DNA of 64,000 bases. Source: Xanthostigma xanthostigma. Taxonomy: Eukaryota; Arthropoda; Insecta; Raphidioptera; Raphidiidae. Below are positions 1 through 12,600 of this stretch, piece by piece. How positions within the stretch are numbered: the first letter of the stretch is position 1; each line of letters opens with the position of its first letter. The notes under the pieces were generated by a model. It saw only the letters and a list, made by a program, of their open reading frames with translations. It did no database searches and was not told the DNA's origin. The position numbers and the translations under genes are program-made. The DNA is taken from the NCBI GenBank assembly GCA_963575645.1, contig OY754464.1:61230948-61294947 (forward strand), in the 5' to 3' direction.

Positions 1-661
1 TAGCGCATTTAAAACTGGTTTGCGGAGTATTTCCGGCAATTTTAGAGCCCGCAAACCTACATATTCTTAAAACTCACATTAAAACGAATAAAATGAAAAA
101 AAAAAAAATTATGTTACGAATGACGGTGAAATTTTCTCCCTCATCACAAACTTTAAGAGGGTTGCCTGACTCTCTCGGCAAAAAAAATTGGTTTGCGCGA
201 ATGTTTTCTTAAAAAGCACGAATTTTTTTATAAAATTAGATGCTAGCAACCAATATCCGTGATGTAGGAGAAACATTAATGTCATTTTTTTATAATTAAT
301 TTTTTTAAACATTTTTTCGGCTATTTAAATCAACGCAAACCAAGCGTTTCTTGTTTATATACTTTTAAACTATTAATTTACATAAAAAAAAGTGTATGCA
401 CATATGAGGGGGCTTTTTAGATCGACAGCTCCCGGACTATAACTCTCGAGTCTCTAACCTACAGAATTGATACATTCTGTCGAATTACCTTATAACGTTC
501 ACGGTTACTGCGAAATAACGGCTAAAACGTACCATTTATAATTATTAATGCATGTACGTGTTTTATTTTACGGCTAAAACATTTCACTGTTAAAACAAAC
601 ACAATTTAATTACAATTCCATTAAATTCGTTTTAACAAAATTCCACTGTATTTCTTAATTT
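1..661. other. 3' flank of the GPCR gene, no gene seen
   Basis: AT-rich sequence with no coding signal. On the minus strand, downstream of the GPCR stop codon, a possible polyadenylation signal AATAAA is read from 567 to 562. Nothing else is supported here. Confidence 0.4.
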
Positions 662-2774
662 CTAATTTGATTTGACGTGTCTTAGCATTTGAACAATGAA
701 TTTCGGAAAATTCGATTTCGATAAAAATATAAAATACAAAAAGGGCCTTATCACCAATAAAGTATAATACAGCATCGAAAAAGTCAAATTTAATTTTGGA
801 GTCAAAGCTAAATTTTCAAGTGGCGGCATTTTAAATTTATCGATAATTTCGACTGAACTTTCAGCCATCTTAATATGCATTAGTACAAATAATTGTCTAC
901 CAACAGAAAAAATCAAAAAAGTAATTGACAAAAAAATCGAATGCCATAAAATACGTTTCATTTGAACTTTACTTTTATGTGTATTGTTTTGATTTTCAAT
1001 CAATCTGATTTTTTCTTTCTGGCATAATTTTACCACTAAACTTAACAACGTAAGAAATAATAAAACATTCGGTAAAATAATTTTAAATGATGCCAATAAT
1101 GTCTGCAACAACATTCTTTGTTGAATATCGACTAAAGTACAAAATGAATCTCCATTTGAAGTAAAAACCGTATTGGATAACGCAAATTCTGGTAAACTGA
1201 GTGAAGCTGAAACTATCCAAACAATTATGGTTGGTGAAATTATCGAGAGTGATGATTTTTTGTGTCGATAATCTATATTCATTGTGCGACTCGATATTCC
1301 GGGCTCGTTTCGTGATATTAATGCTTGTTCGCTATAATGAATATCTTTGGTGAGTGGATTATTGTTGTCTTTTAAAAATTTCTTGACGCTGTCCATATTT
1401 AAATTCCATGTTGAAATTGTGTGCAAGTTTAATGAAACCAATAAATAAATTGTCAGTGTTCCAGTAAATATTTCTAGCCCAAGAAATACTGGGCAAAGTT
1501 CGTCGTTGAAAGTCCATCCTTTTTTATTTATTGACCATATTTCCAAATAGACTATTGCGCATGATATTGCATCGGTAATTGACAACTGCAATATTAGACA
1601 AAGAATACCTAAAAAAATTAACAACAGCTAGTGAATTAAGTATATCTACAGATAATCAATTTGTATTTTTAATGTGAACCTAAACTAAAAGTTCGTTTAT
1701 ATATTTAATTTCTTTTTTAATGTTTTATAATAAGACTAGCGGTCCCGTCCGGTTTCACCCGGGTGTAAAAGAACGAACGGGGAAGGGAGGAACATGAGTA
1801 CACACATTCATCTTAGTTTACCGAGATGAATATTGTGTCCAAATTTTATGAATATGATGATCGGAGTTACTGTTCAAAAGTTTTTGTCGATAAAAAGCAG
1901 TATTTATACTTTTTTTAACTAATATAGGTATATTTTTTTAATTAATTAAATAAAATTAAAATAAATTTAAATGTAAGCCTTAGAAGAAAGCAATGTAGAA
2001 AATAAAAAAAAAATAAAAATATATTCGCCCAACGTGGGGCTCGAACCCACGACCCTGATATTGAAAGTCGCATGCTCTACCGATTGAGCCATTCAGGGTT
2101 GTGTAATCACAAAACTAATATGAGTATATTTAGTTAGTGCATTTCACCTGAATTGAAGCTTATTTTTGCGATACATTTTGCAACATTTTTCATTAATGCT
2201 CCGCTCCTAATGGTCGTAGCGTGATATTATATTGCCAATAGCCTTCCTCGATAAATGGGCTATCCAACAAAAACTTTTTTATTCAATTTGAACCAGTAGT
2301 TCCTGAGATTAGCGCGTTCAAACAAACAAACAAACTCTTCAGCTTTATATATTAGTATAGATTTTAAGCCTCTAAAAACCCCTAAACATTTTCCCAAAAA
2401 AAATCCATGCAATTTTTTACCCCTAAATTTAGGGGGAACCCCCCTAAGTTGACTACAATGTAATTGAATCACGGTAAAACCACATTAACATCTCTATACG
2501 AGCTCAGCTCGGCTACTCTTAAAAGCTTGGCTGTCTTTTCTTCTCACTTACCATTTAATTTTTGCTTTAGCACCGACACGATAACGGCAATATTAGCTAA
2601 AATACCCAGAGATAATACAATTGCCAAATAAGAGTACACGATCCAAGGTGATATAAGCATTGAGCAGTCATTTTCTCGGGTACAGTTTGTTGAATTCTGG
2701 GTAATATTTTGAAACACGTTTGTAGTCAAATCATCGTAAACGCCAGTTACGTTATTATAACTTGCATTAGACAT
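662..2774 (-). CDS. Atypical rhodopsin-like G-protein-coupled receptor, two exons
   Basis: Exon 1 is 2774-2552 and exon 2 is 1608-662. Donor G|GTAAGT and acceptor TTTTTTTAG are both phase 1 and give one 389-residue frame. The N-terminus has five N-glycosylation sequons (N3, N8, N23, N27, N30) and no obvious signal peptide. TM1 is about residues 44-68 with the family Asn (GILAN, N61). TM2 carries the conserved Asp (LSITDA, D87). C113 before TM3 and a Cys in the second extracellular loop (DSFCTL) can form the usual disulphide, and TM4 has its Trp (IIVWIV). Oddities: no DRY after TM3 (VSLNLHTIS), a long second intracellular loop, no CWxP in TM6, and RPFLY where NPxxY is expected. A divergent orphan, probably peptide-type, receptor is the best reading; ligand and subfamily are not recognisable. 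The intron holds a Helitron. Confidence 0.85.
1736..2361 (-). mobile_element. Non-autonomous Helitron carrying a tRNA-Lys-like body, copy 1
   Basis: On the minus strand it starts A|TCTATACTAATATATAAA at 2361 and ends CTAG|T at 1736, with a GC-rich palindrome (cacccgggtg) shortly before the 3' end. These are Helitron hallmarks: 5' TC, 3' CTRR, insertion between A and T, no target duplication. After the 5' end come a TTTG microsatellite and a segment shared with the copy at 43175-43978. It has no coding capacity. It lies wholly inside the GPCR intron, on the same strand as the gene. Confidence 0.8.
2026..2098 (-). pseudogene. tRNA-Lys-derived body inside Helitron (degenerate)
   Basis: A 73-base tRNA-like body with good A box (GGCTCAATCGGTAGAGC) and B box (GGGTTCGAGCCCC). 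T and D arms match tRNA-Lys. The anticodon stem is mispaired and the loop reads CTTTCAA, so the anticodon would be TTC rather than Lys CTT. The acceptor stem has mismatches. It is probably a pseudogene or pol III promoter remnant carried by the Helitron rather than a working tRNA. Confidence 0.7.
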
Positions 2775-5700
2775 TTTTTTCACAATATCCTGTATTATGT
2801 TTGTATTTACATTATAACGCGACTTAACGAAAACTACACAGCAGTTTTTTTTTGTTACACATTTCCAATTGACCGTTATTTTAAATCAATTAAAACTAGA
2901 CATACCTAGTATGATCTAAATATATCAATACTAGAAAGTTATTTGTAATTAAACGGTTTACTTCTTAACAATAAAATGGCAAAATATTATTTACGTTAAT
3001 TTTCTTCATTCACGTTTTACTGTTTAATTTAAAAAAACCGTTTTATTAATATTAAACAATAAACATTGAAAAATGAATAATCGTTTTTCGAAAAGTAACT
3101 TTCAATTACGAACTGAATACTGATCGGAATTTTCTATTGTTGTGTTAAGACATATTAATATTATGTCTTTGAAAACAAGTAACACGCTTTGCGTCTCATA
3201 CGTCACACTGGAAGACGGGCGCATAAAGCATTCATGCAGCTACGTCAATGTTTGGGGACAGGCGAGTTCCTTCTAGATTCTACATAGAGCAGTGGTCTTA
3301 AAGTAGAGCATTAACCGGATATTATCGTAATAAGCATTATCAATACAAAATTATAAATATACATTGAGTATTATTATTTCCGGAAGACACCATCAAGATG
3401 GTCTATTTGCGCTGCAGTAACTACCAGTTGCAGACTGCAGTAGTGGAATATGGACTCGTCCGGCACGAAATGGATATTGCGGCTGTGCTAGACCTAAATT
3501 TGATGTGGGCAAGGTAAATTTTGAAAGGCCTTCTGATGGAGCAATAGAACGGATTTTATATGTAGTGAAAAAAAATTCAAACTAATCATAAAGATGCAAA
3601 CATCTCCACTTTAACGAACAGAAAGCTGCCTTTAGCCCAGTGGAAGCGGCTGTACTTACTTACTGTGAACGAAATTCAAATGATAGTATAAATAATATTG
3701 AGGTAAATTTCTTTTAAGTTCTTTTCTGTTATGTATCGAGCAACTGTTTCACATCTTTCATGAAGTCGGCATTTAATGGTCCTAGCGAAATATTTTTCAA
3801 GAGTTAAAGAAAGATGCATAAATCTCTGAGGCACGAGGCCCTTCGGTTCGCGGGGCCGCAGACGGTGATCCACGTCGTCCATGTCTACACCGCTTCTGGT
3901 TCTAGATGCATGTAATATAATCATTCAGTTGCCACTGCTTTAAACAGAATACACCGATTCACCCGACTTTAAACCCACAATACTACTCTATTAATTTTTC
4001 GGCCTGGATTCATTTTGGCTTAGCAACTAAGTAATAAAGGGCAACTTTATCATATTATATCAAATTGCTGTACCTCTTAGACCGCTTGGACGCGAGGCAA
4101 CACGACAGCAATTCAACAGAGATACAATATCCCTTCCCTGTGACTTCTTAGCCGGGTTGCGTGATTTGAGCGATCCGGGCGACCTGCAAGGAAGTGCGAT
4201 CTGAGCGACTTTATCGCCTGCAAATATTGAGGTGTTTAATGGCAAATTCGTGGGTGCTGTGTTTTATAAGATTTCATTCTCACTGAGTATTCCCGAAAAA
4301 ACATGACAAATTATTAAATAAATGATAGTGTAATTATTGGAGTACTTTTCGGGAATCTTTATAAATTGAAAATTACGGTTGCTAATAAATTTATATTTTG
4401 AGATTGACTACAATAGAAATAAAAAGAGCGCATATTGTTCTTGCGAATATATGGTCTCTCCGGTTAATGTTAACACATATTTGCTTAATTTCACTGATAA
4501 AAATGCATTTATTTGCACCTCCTCTTTGAAATTCACTAGTTGACTATCTAAAATGTTACCTCGTGTTGAATGCTCTGCTGCTCAGACCACCAATACCGTC
4601 TTTATCGCATCTATAATAGTGACTTTAATTGCTTTCGGTTACTTCGTTTGCGAACTGCCTTATAGTTTAGCTCAGCGTACAATGTTCATCAAATTTGAAA
4701 TTACGTGCGGAATCTCCGACTTACTTCATATTTTCGTTCACTGATCATTCCTCCTTTGTCTTATCGTAAAAACATACTACAGCCGTTGTTGCCCAAGAAA
4801 GAACAGGTTATTAGCCCGCGATCATCTGATGTATTATTATAAATACATACATGCATATGCACAGAGGTACATGTCGAATTGATGATGTCTATTCAAAATT
4901 TCATTCAGGAATTTTTAGATGCGAATAATGGCTTTTTAATATTCATTTTTTGTGCCACTATAATTGTCAGCATTGACAAGAGAATTTCCTGTGGGGATAC
5001 CCACCAGTTGAAGACCGCTGTCATAAAGAGAAGGAACCATACTCTTGACTCCTCTTTCACCAGACGTGATACATGTGAAAGAACATTTAATAAGTTTTTG
5101 TCTCTACTAAAGTCGTACTCATATGCTTATATTCACACACTGCGCATGCAGCTATTAGTTTTTTGTTTTGCTTTGTTTTGTTTTTGCTTTCCTTTGTTTT
5201 TTTCCCGAGTCATAATATGTACTACTTATTTTCTTTGCTTGTATTCTAAAACCACAAAAGGAAAAAACTGTTAAGGATCTACGTGAGTACACTGAACCTT
5301 TGCTGGAACGGGCTGAACCCCCCACAAAATAATGTTTCAATTAAAAAAGCAATAAATAATTATTATTACTAATAGGTATCTACTACTATATGAAAAGTTT
5401 AAATAAACGTTTATTGGCCATTACTTTTTAATTAAGTGTTTTGACGTATCCGCTTGTAAAGTAATATGGATAATAGATTCTATTCTATTCTATTATATAT
5501 CTTATTAAATATTTGATATACCTACATTGTTATTAGTAAATAAGGACTCCTCCACTTGTTCAACTGAAATATTAAGATTTAAAAGTTAAAACTTGCTCCT
5601 TAAAATAAGCCCAAAATATTATTTAATAGGTACTTGAATTGTATTTGCATCGCTATTAATTTATATGAGTATATTGACCAAGTTCAAAAATAGATCAATC

Positions 5701-8700
5701 TTTAAACGTGAATTATAAAATATTATGTTACCTACTAACTATATGGCATCTACCAGTACCGTTATACTACATCACAGAATCTGTGCAATTAAAAAAAAAA
5801 GTTTGTTCAGTATACTTCTGGAGGCTTTTTCAGTATCAATGTAATTTTAGTATTTATTTTTACATTTGTTGTACGTATATTTTTAGAGGATGAATTCATT
5901 AGCCAGAACAGTGTCGGATTGAACCCTGATGAAACTCTGGGTAGTTAAACTCTCAAAACCTCTTTCAAATTATCTCTTAATAAAAAATAAATTCCCGCGG
6001 GATTAGATAAATAAATGAATTTTCAAGCGGCAAAAAAATGTCTTTTCTCTGTCGCGAGCACAGAACAGTAATAGGTCTGTGGTCGCGAGACTCTAAAAGG
6101 CATGAACCCCTATAGGTAAGGTACTCGTGTCTACTTTGTCTTTGATTTTATAATCTAGCACGGATACTTTGAAATCTTTCAGTAAATTAAAGTATTCTAT
6201 GAAACCTCTGTCATTAATAAGATACATTTAAAGTTTGCGAGATATCATGTTACATTATTAATGATTGCAATATGCCACCATTTATTGGCCCCAAAAACTT
6301 CAGAAAGACTTTTTTACATTAATTAACTTCCCAGTACATTGTCAAGGTATTGTAAGAGATCTGAAAATCAAAATCTAAATTTGTATCAAAGTTTTATGTT
6401 TCAAGGTCATTACACTATTTTTGAAAAGATGTCTGTCTATCTCCGTGTGTATATCTACGTGGTAATTTCTGTCTAAGACGAAATTTCGAGAATAAATATC
6501 GACTACGTTAGAATGCCAGTCGACGCGTTTAACGTAAATACGATCGGAATGAATTTTTTTTTCAAAATCGGCCGAGCCGTTCTTTTTTAACTATATAGAC
6601 TCCAAAGAAGTAGATTTTACACAAAAAAATTATGTCGAGTCTGGTTAGGGTGTCAATCGAAGGGTGTAAACGTCATGTTGAACCGAAATTTTTTTTATCA
6701 AAATCGACCCAGCAGTTTTATTGTTAAAACAAAAATACCGCAAAAAAGTGGATTTTAAACGAATCTTGTGAATAAAAAAATACGTGTGGCACTCGGGGAC
6801 TGCCGCGGTAAAGCTATTGCATATTCTTTTTAGGTCTTTAAGTTTTTCTTTTCTATAAAACGAAAATAGCTAGGTATAAATAATAAGGTATAAATAGTGT
6901 AATTACACACCAAAACAATTATTCATTCAAAAAATTTGAACAAAAAGTACGATATTAAGAGTTTGATCATAGAATTTCGCGCGATGTACATTTATATAGA
7001 TATAATATCATATATACTTTCTCTGCACATAACCTAAACAATTTAGGTTATTTTTACAGCAGTATTATATATAAATTCATTTATACACAAATAAAGATAG
7101 AATCAGTTATGAGCAGTTATGCAGTTATGAGCACACAAACACCGTGCCGAAGTCTGCCGAACTGAAACGACGTTAGACGATGTACGGCTGTCAACGCCGC
7201 ACCGCTGTGCCGGTCGGTGTGGGGGGTGTTAGGTTTTTTCGTTACGGAATTTCTTGATTCGGTCGCCGCGCTCAAAGCCCGCGATAGAAGCTATGCAATA
7301 GCTTAAAATGATATCGATTTTGTTAGGGTGGCAACAAAAGTTTATAGACGTCAGTATGATTCTAAAGAAATTTTATAAAAATCGGTTCATAGTTTCATTT
7401 TGTTTAAACAAAAAAACTTTAAAAAAGGTATTCTAGAATGTTTTAATAAATATTTCTCGGGTCTTAATTTGTTAAAAATTTACATAGATTTATATTTAAT
7501 AGAACATTGGTCGTGAGGACTCATAGGTCGCACTGAGTCCCAAAAGACCCGCCTCACGGCTTGTTTAATAATTAATTAATTATAATGTACCAGATGTGTA
7601 CAGGGTTTAATGTGAACTATAAACAATAACAAAACAACACCAAATTAGCGGTAACATGCGTCTGTTAATCTAATTAGTCGTATGTTATAATTAATTATAT
7701 AATGATAACATAAACATAGGGGCTGTCGATGGCAGCCCACCTGCCACATGAAGAACAAACGGCAATGTCATGGTGAACTAACAGGTCACTAAACTGAAGT
7801 TCATAAATTGAAAAATACTTAATCTAATCACATTACCAATTTTCTTAGGGCTTGACATTTGCCGAGCGTGTAGGCTGTTTAGGGCTTAGACCCTTTGTTG
7901 CTGTATTTTGTAAGCACGCAGCTTCTAGGTTCTAATCCAAGACGTATGCTCAGCGTTTAAAAATATATAAAACTTAGCTCTTTAATTTTTGTTTGAAATC
8001 ATATAAGAAAGTTGATTTACATTATTCGTTTATGCATCAAGAGGAATAACATGCAAAATTGTCAATTTTTGATATACATGCGGAACCACGTCATTGTTTC
8101 CTTTAATATGACTCAGCTTTAAAGTTTTCATAATTACTGACGTCATAAAACGCTGTTATTATTATTATATTGTTGGTTTTGATATGCATATTTAAATTCG
8201 TTCTGAGAGGCTTGCCAGTAGGCCAAGTGCTAAAAAGGTGTTTGTACAACAATTTCACTGATTTCCGTTATCGCTTAAATAAAATCGAATAAAATTGTAA
8301 GACTGGTTCCCCACCTATAAAATCGGGGTTATTTTTCTGAATTGATATCTTGAAACTTGACAGTCAACAGTTAATAAGTTGTCAATAAGAATTTTTAAAG
8401 TGAAGTTTCGTTACGCACAGAATTGGATTCACAACAAAACTCGACCCCCCACTCGTCTGCGCCGTCGACATAATATGAACGTGTGCATGTGTGTGTTTAC
8501 AGTTGACGCGAGTCGCGATTAGAAGTTTCACTTCTGTAGTGTGCAGTGTAAAATACCCGGGTCTCTTTCTTCACAAAATATGAAAACATAAATGTAATTA
8601 CATTGTTAGCAAAGCGCGTAGATAATAGCGTATGTTTAAGTTCGATAGTGTATTAAAATAACGATCAATTTCACATTTTTTTCGAAAATTCAGCGTGCAG

Positions 8701-8757
8701 TTTTGTATATGGCATGATATTAAACATATTATTTTTTAGTGTTCCTGCAAAACGGAA
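2775..8757. other. Intergenic region between GPCR and ADAMTS genes
   Basis: No conserved gene was recognised. Two CRE-like sites (tacgtcac at 3198-3205 and ctacgtca about 3240) lie upstream of the GPCR start and could be promoter elements. A small frame at 3398-3517 (39 codons after caagATG) and a GC-richer stretch at 3770-3925 with an open minus-strand frame have coding-like composition but no recognised family. A TTCTA microsatellite is near 5480. The part from 6.4 to 7.5 kb has the look of decayed retroposon or MITE sequence. Confidence 0.35.
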
Positions 8758-8765
8758 CATCTATG

Positions 8766-9257
8766 TAGTGCCGGATTGAGACTCCTTGATGCCTTAAGCA
8801 TTTCTTGCTTATGGGCCTCATCTCTAATATGTTCAGTTTATAAAAAAATTCAAATTGATGGAAAAAAGTTAAAAACCATACATTTTTAAGAAAAAATTGA
8901 ATTTACAATAAATGCTCCTATTGAAAATTTGGCTGTGTATAAAATTGGACTTAGGCATTTTTATACAATTAATAGAAAAAAGTTTCAAAACTTTAAAAGT
9001 ATAAAAATTGAACTAATTGAAAAAATTTTTTTTGTTTTCATTTTCAAAAATAAATTATTATTTATTTTTAACTTTTATACTTCTAAAGACAGTTTTATAT
9101 CAGTAAATAAAATTTTTGAGAACATGATAAAAAGAAATAAAATTGTTGACACCTGTTAGTGAGGTACTTTTCATTTCTGAGTGGTGCTTCTTGGTGCCCC
9201 CTGAGACGTGATGCCCTAAGCAATTGCTTAATTTGCTTATAGGTTAATCCGGCACTG
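8766..9257. mobile_element. hAT-type MITE
   Basis: Imperfect terminal inverted repeats start TAGTGCCGGATTGA on the left and, read inward, CAGTGCCGGATTAA on the right. They are flanked by 8-bp near-identical target duplications, catctatg (8758-8765) and catatatg (9258-9265). The 492-bp interior is AT-rich and non-coding. TIR shape and 8-bp duplications fit the hAT superfamily. Confidence 0.75.
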
Positions 9258-9684
9258 CATATATGTGTAATCACTACGATGTCCGTCCGTCTGACACAGG
9301 CATTTTTTCCAGAAACTATTTGACGTATTTTTTGTTTTTTTTTAATAACGTCAAAATATAAATCATCAGGTATAATAATCAGATATATTTAATTCTCTGA
9401 TAATAATACCGGCTCTGTCCCCTGACGTTACAAAAATGTGGTTTCCTTTTTAAGAGTTCAATTCAACAATAGACTGCCCCGTCATCAGCGGGTACAGCTT
9501 TTCAATAATGTTTGTTTGTATCAAAGTTTATTCCCCCGCAAAAAAGTTATTTAGTAAATATGAATGATTGATGTATATTGTATACATACCAGCATAATAT
9601 TTATCATCCCGCTTCTGCAAGTTATTGGTAATCGTTTTTATAAATACAGCGTATTTGCACGTGTCAGCTCATTCTAGTTTCAGA

Positions 9685-12600
9685 ATGGGACGGTTACTAG
9701 TGCGTCCGCCATACTTAGTGACGCTGTTTTGTTTATTGTTAGAGAGGGCGTTCTGTGCAGACAACAATCTGCACAAGTTAATGACGGGCCCTGAATTGAA
9801 CTATTATTTTGGAGCGCACAATTCCAGTTCAGTACCTGATTATGAAGTTGTTTTTTTACCGGTTATTTTACCGGTGAATCCATCGGATCAACAACTTGTT
9901 GATCCGGAACCAGTCGTCAGTTCAGACGAAAACAATTTTAATGAGTATAATTTCACGGCTTTTGGTAGGTAAGTGAACTTAATTTTATATTTATTTATTA
10001 ATAGTATATTGTGCGACTAGTGAGAGAAGGAGAAGATTCCATGAGCGTGAAATTTGCCGCACGAACGTAGCGAGTGCGGTAAAACGCACGCGAGTGGAAT
10101 ATTCTCCTTCGATCAATGGTCGCACATAATATTTTATTCAACTAGCACGAGTAATATGTAATCGGGGCCCTGATAAAAGAGGGAAAAATAATAAATCACT
10201 TCATTGATTGACGTACCCAGCGCCCTCGATACACACAAGATGGCCATGACTTTCGCTGAATTTCGATGCTGTTTTCATATATACAATACCGCCTACCACG
10301 TTCCTATTGGTCCAGAAGCTGCGTGCAGTTTTTTTTCATTATTGCACGCTTGGGCTTGCTACTGAGTTTCTATTGGTCCAGAAAATTCATTATCACACTG
10401 TACGGCTCATTATTAGCACTCTACGCGTCAACATGAAGTAATTTATTATTTCTCCCGAATTTAGCAGGGCCCCGAAATTACATATTTCTCACGCGTGTTG
10501 AATAAAGATCATTTATTAACAATGACGCAGATGCAGTAACTTATTGCGTGGACGTTCGCTATATTTAGCAAACTAAAGTATCCTAAAGAAGTGATGTAAA
10601 CAAATGAAATAGGATTATAAATTATAGACTATCATTGGGCATCTAATATGTTTGTTGATGATAACTACTGCATCGATTTGAACGATATTTTTTTTTATAT
10701 GTATTCTATAGTAGCGTTTTTTGGAAAGGTTTTAAACTCTGGAAAATCGATAGATGAAGGAGTATCTTGGAGGCTGGAACGAACAACAGTTATTAGTTAT
10801 TACTTATTACACCTAGATTTACAAATTGAGAACAATATAAATTTTATTTGCATTTCAAATTGTTTCAGAGATATAAACTTAAAATTAGTACCAAATCGCA
10901 ATCTTGTAGCGCCAAATTTCAAAGTATACAAGCAAGATGCTTCAGGAACTACACTTTTGGATGACCCAGTTGAGGATTGTCATTTTCTTCATAGGGACTT
11001 GATATCAGTAGCAGCTTTAAGTGCTTGCTCACATCGCGCTATTGTAAGATTAAATTAAATTTAAGAAATATTCGTAATTAAAAAAAAACTATTCGTTCAT
11101 TCATAATTTTAGCACGGCTTAGTTTTTCTCGGAAATTCAACTTTAGAAATCCAACCGTTAACTCCGAGACTACAGTCTTTATTGAAGCTTCAAGAAGCAC
11201 TACGTGAAACTAATGATGGTGGAATTGACGATACCAAAATACCTCATTTAATCAAAAGAGCTCCTTTAATACCATACAGTTTTCATAGTGACGCTTTTCC
11301 TGTTATAAGAAATGTTTTGAATGAAAACAGAAATGGATTTGATAATTCGTCTGCTGCAATAAAACTTTCCGAATTTGATGAGAATGAAATTTATAAAAAC
11401 AATAATGAACTTATAAAAGAAAATACAAATGAAAAAAGAGCATCTGTTGGAAGGAAAACAATTGAATTAGCTTTATTCTTTGATGCTGCCGGTTACAAAT
11501 TATTTTCACCGTTCATGAATTCAAATGATAAACAAATGAGAAATTTATTGCTAGCTTATGTAAATGGGGTAAGTTGAAAACTATTATTATTATTTTAAAA
11601 TAATCAGTAACCATCCAATAAATGACGGGCGCAGCAGCTACTTCTCTAAGATTTAAATACCACGCACACTTATTAAACATAGACCAGCACAGCACAAACC
11701 TGCAACCTGCAAAATGTCATACTCGCACACTAGGCCAGCATAAACTAACATGGACCAGCAATTTTTAGTGCAAGTTCACGAACGACACATCGCTAGCACA
11801 CTAGATCTGTCCAGCACGGCTAGACACGAACAGGCTTTTCAGCTCAATGTTGTGCTGATCGTGCTGGTCTCTCCTTGATAAGTGTGCGCAGTCTTTAATC
11901 CATATTAAGAATTGACCATAATTCCCTATTCGCTTTTATATGTAGGTAGTACTCTATTTTGAAATGGCGCTTTTTTGCTGGGTTTCTGGTACGACTTTCC
12001 ACTTTCAAAGTAGATTTAGCGTTCCAGAATCAAATATTTGAGTACCAAAAAATTCACCAGGTCCGTCATTAGATAACGTAGTTCTGTTAATTTTTAATAG
12101 AAGGAAAGACACATATTATAATTTTAGGTTCAAGCTCTGTATCACCATCCAAGTTTAGGAACAATAATAGATTTAGTACTTGTAAGGATGGATATGATGA
12201 AAACACAGCCTAGAGATTTACCACATTATAACGGCGAAAGATCGATGCTACTGGATTCATTTTGTGATTACCAAAAACGTAACAATCCTCCAGATGATTC
12301 AAATCCGGACCACTGGGATATGGCACTATACGTATCGGGGTAAATTAGTTCAAAGTAAAAAAGAATTACGGATGTACTAATGACGAGAAAAACAAATTAA
12401 CAATGATATTAACGAGTTTAAACATTTTGATAATGTAGGTAGTTAGAATCACTGCCAATGCCAGCTTTGTCAACTAAATTAATTTACGTAGCGAATCGCT
12501 GGCGAATCTAAAATAAAATATGTTATTGTTTGAAAATTTACTTGGTCGTTAGTGCCTGTTATTATTAATATTTTGAAATAATTAATTGCTTGTGTTTATA

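Noticed and set aside
2026-2098. Functional tRNA gene (Glu TTC or Lys)
   Set aside because: Anticodon and acceptor stems do not pair, and the body lies inside a Helitron with a second diverged copy elsewhere.
4553-5274. 63- and 131-codon plus-strand frames
   Set aside because: Low-complexity hydrophobic or T-rich translation, no splice or family support.
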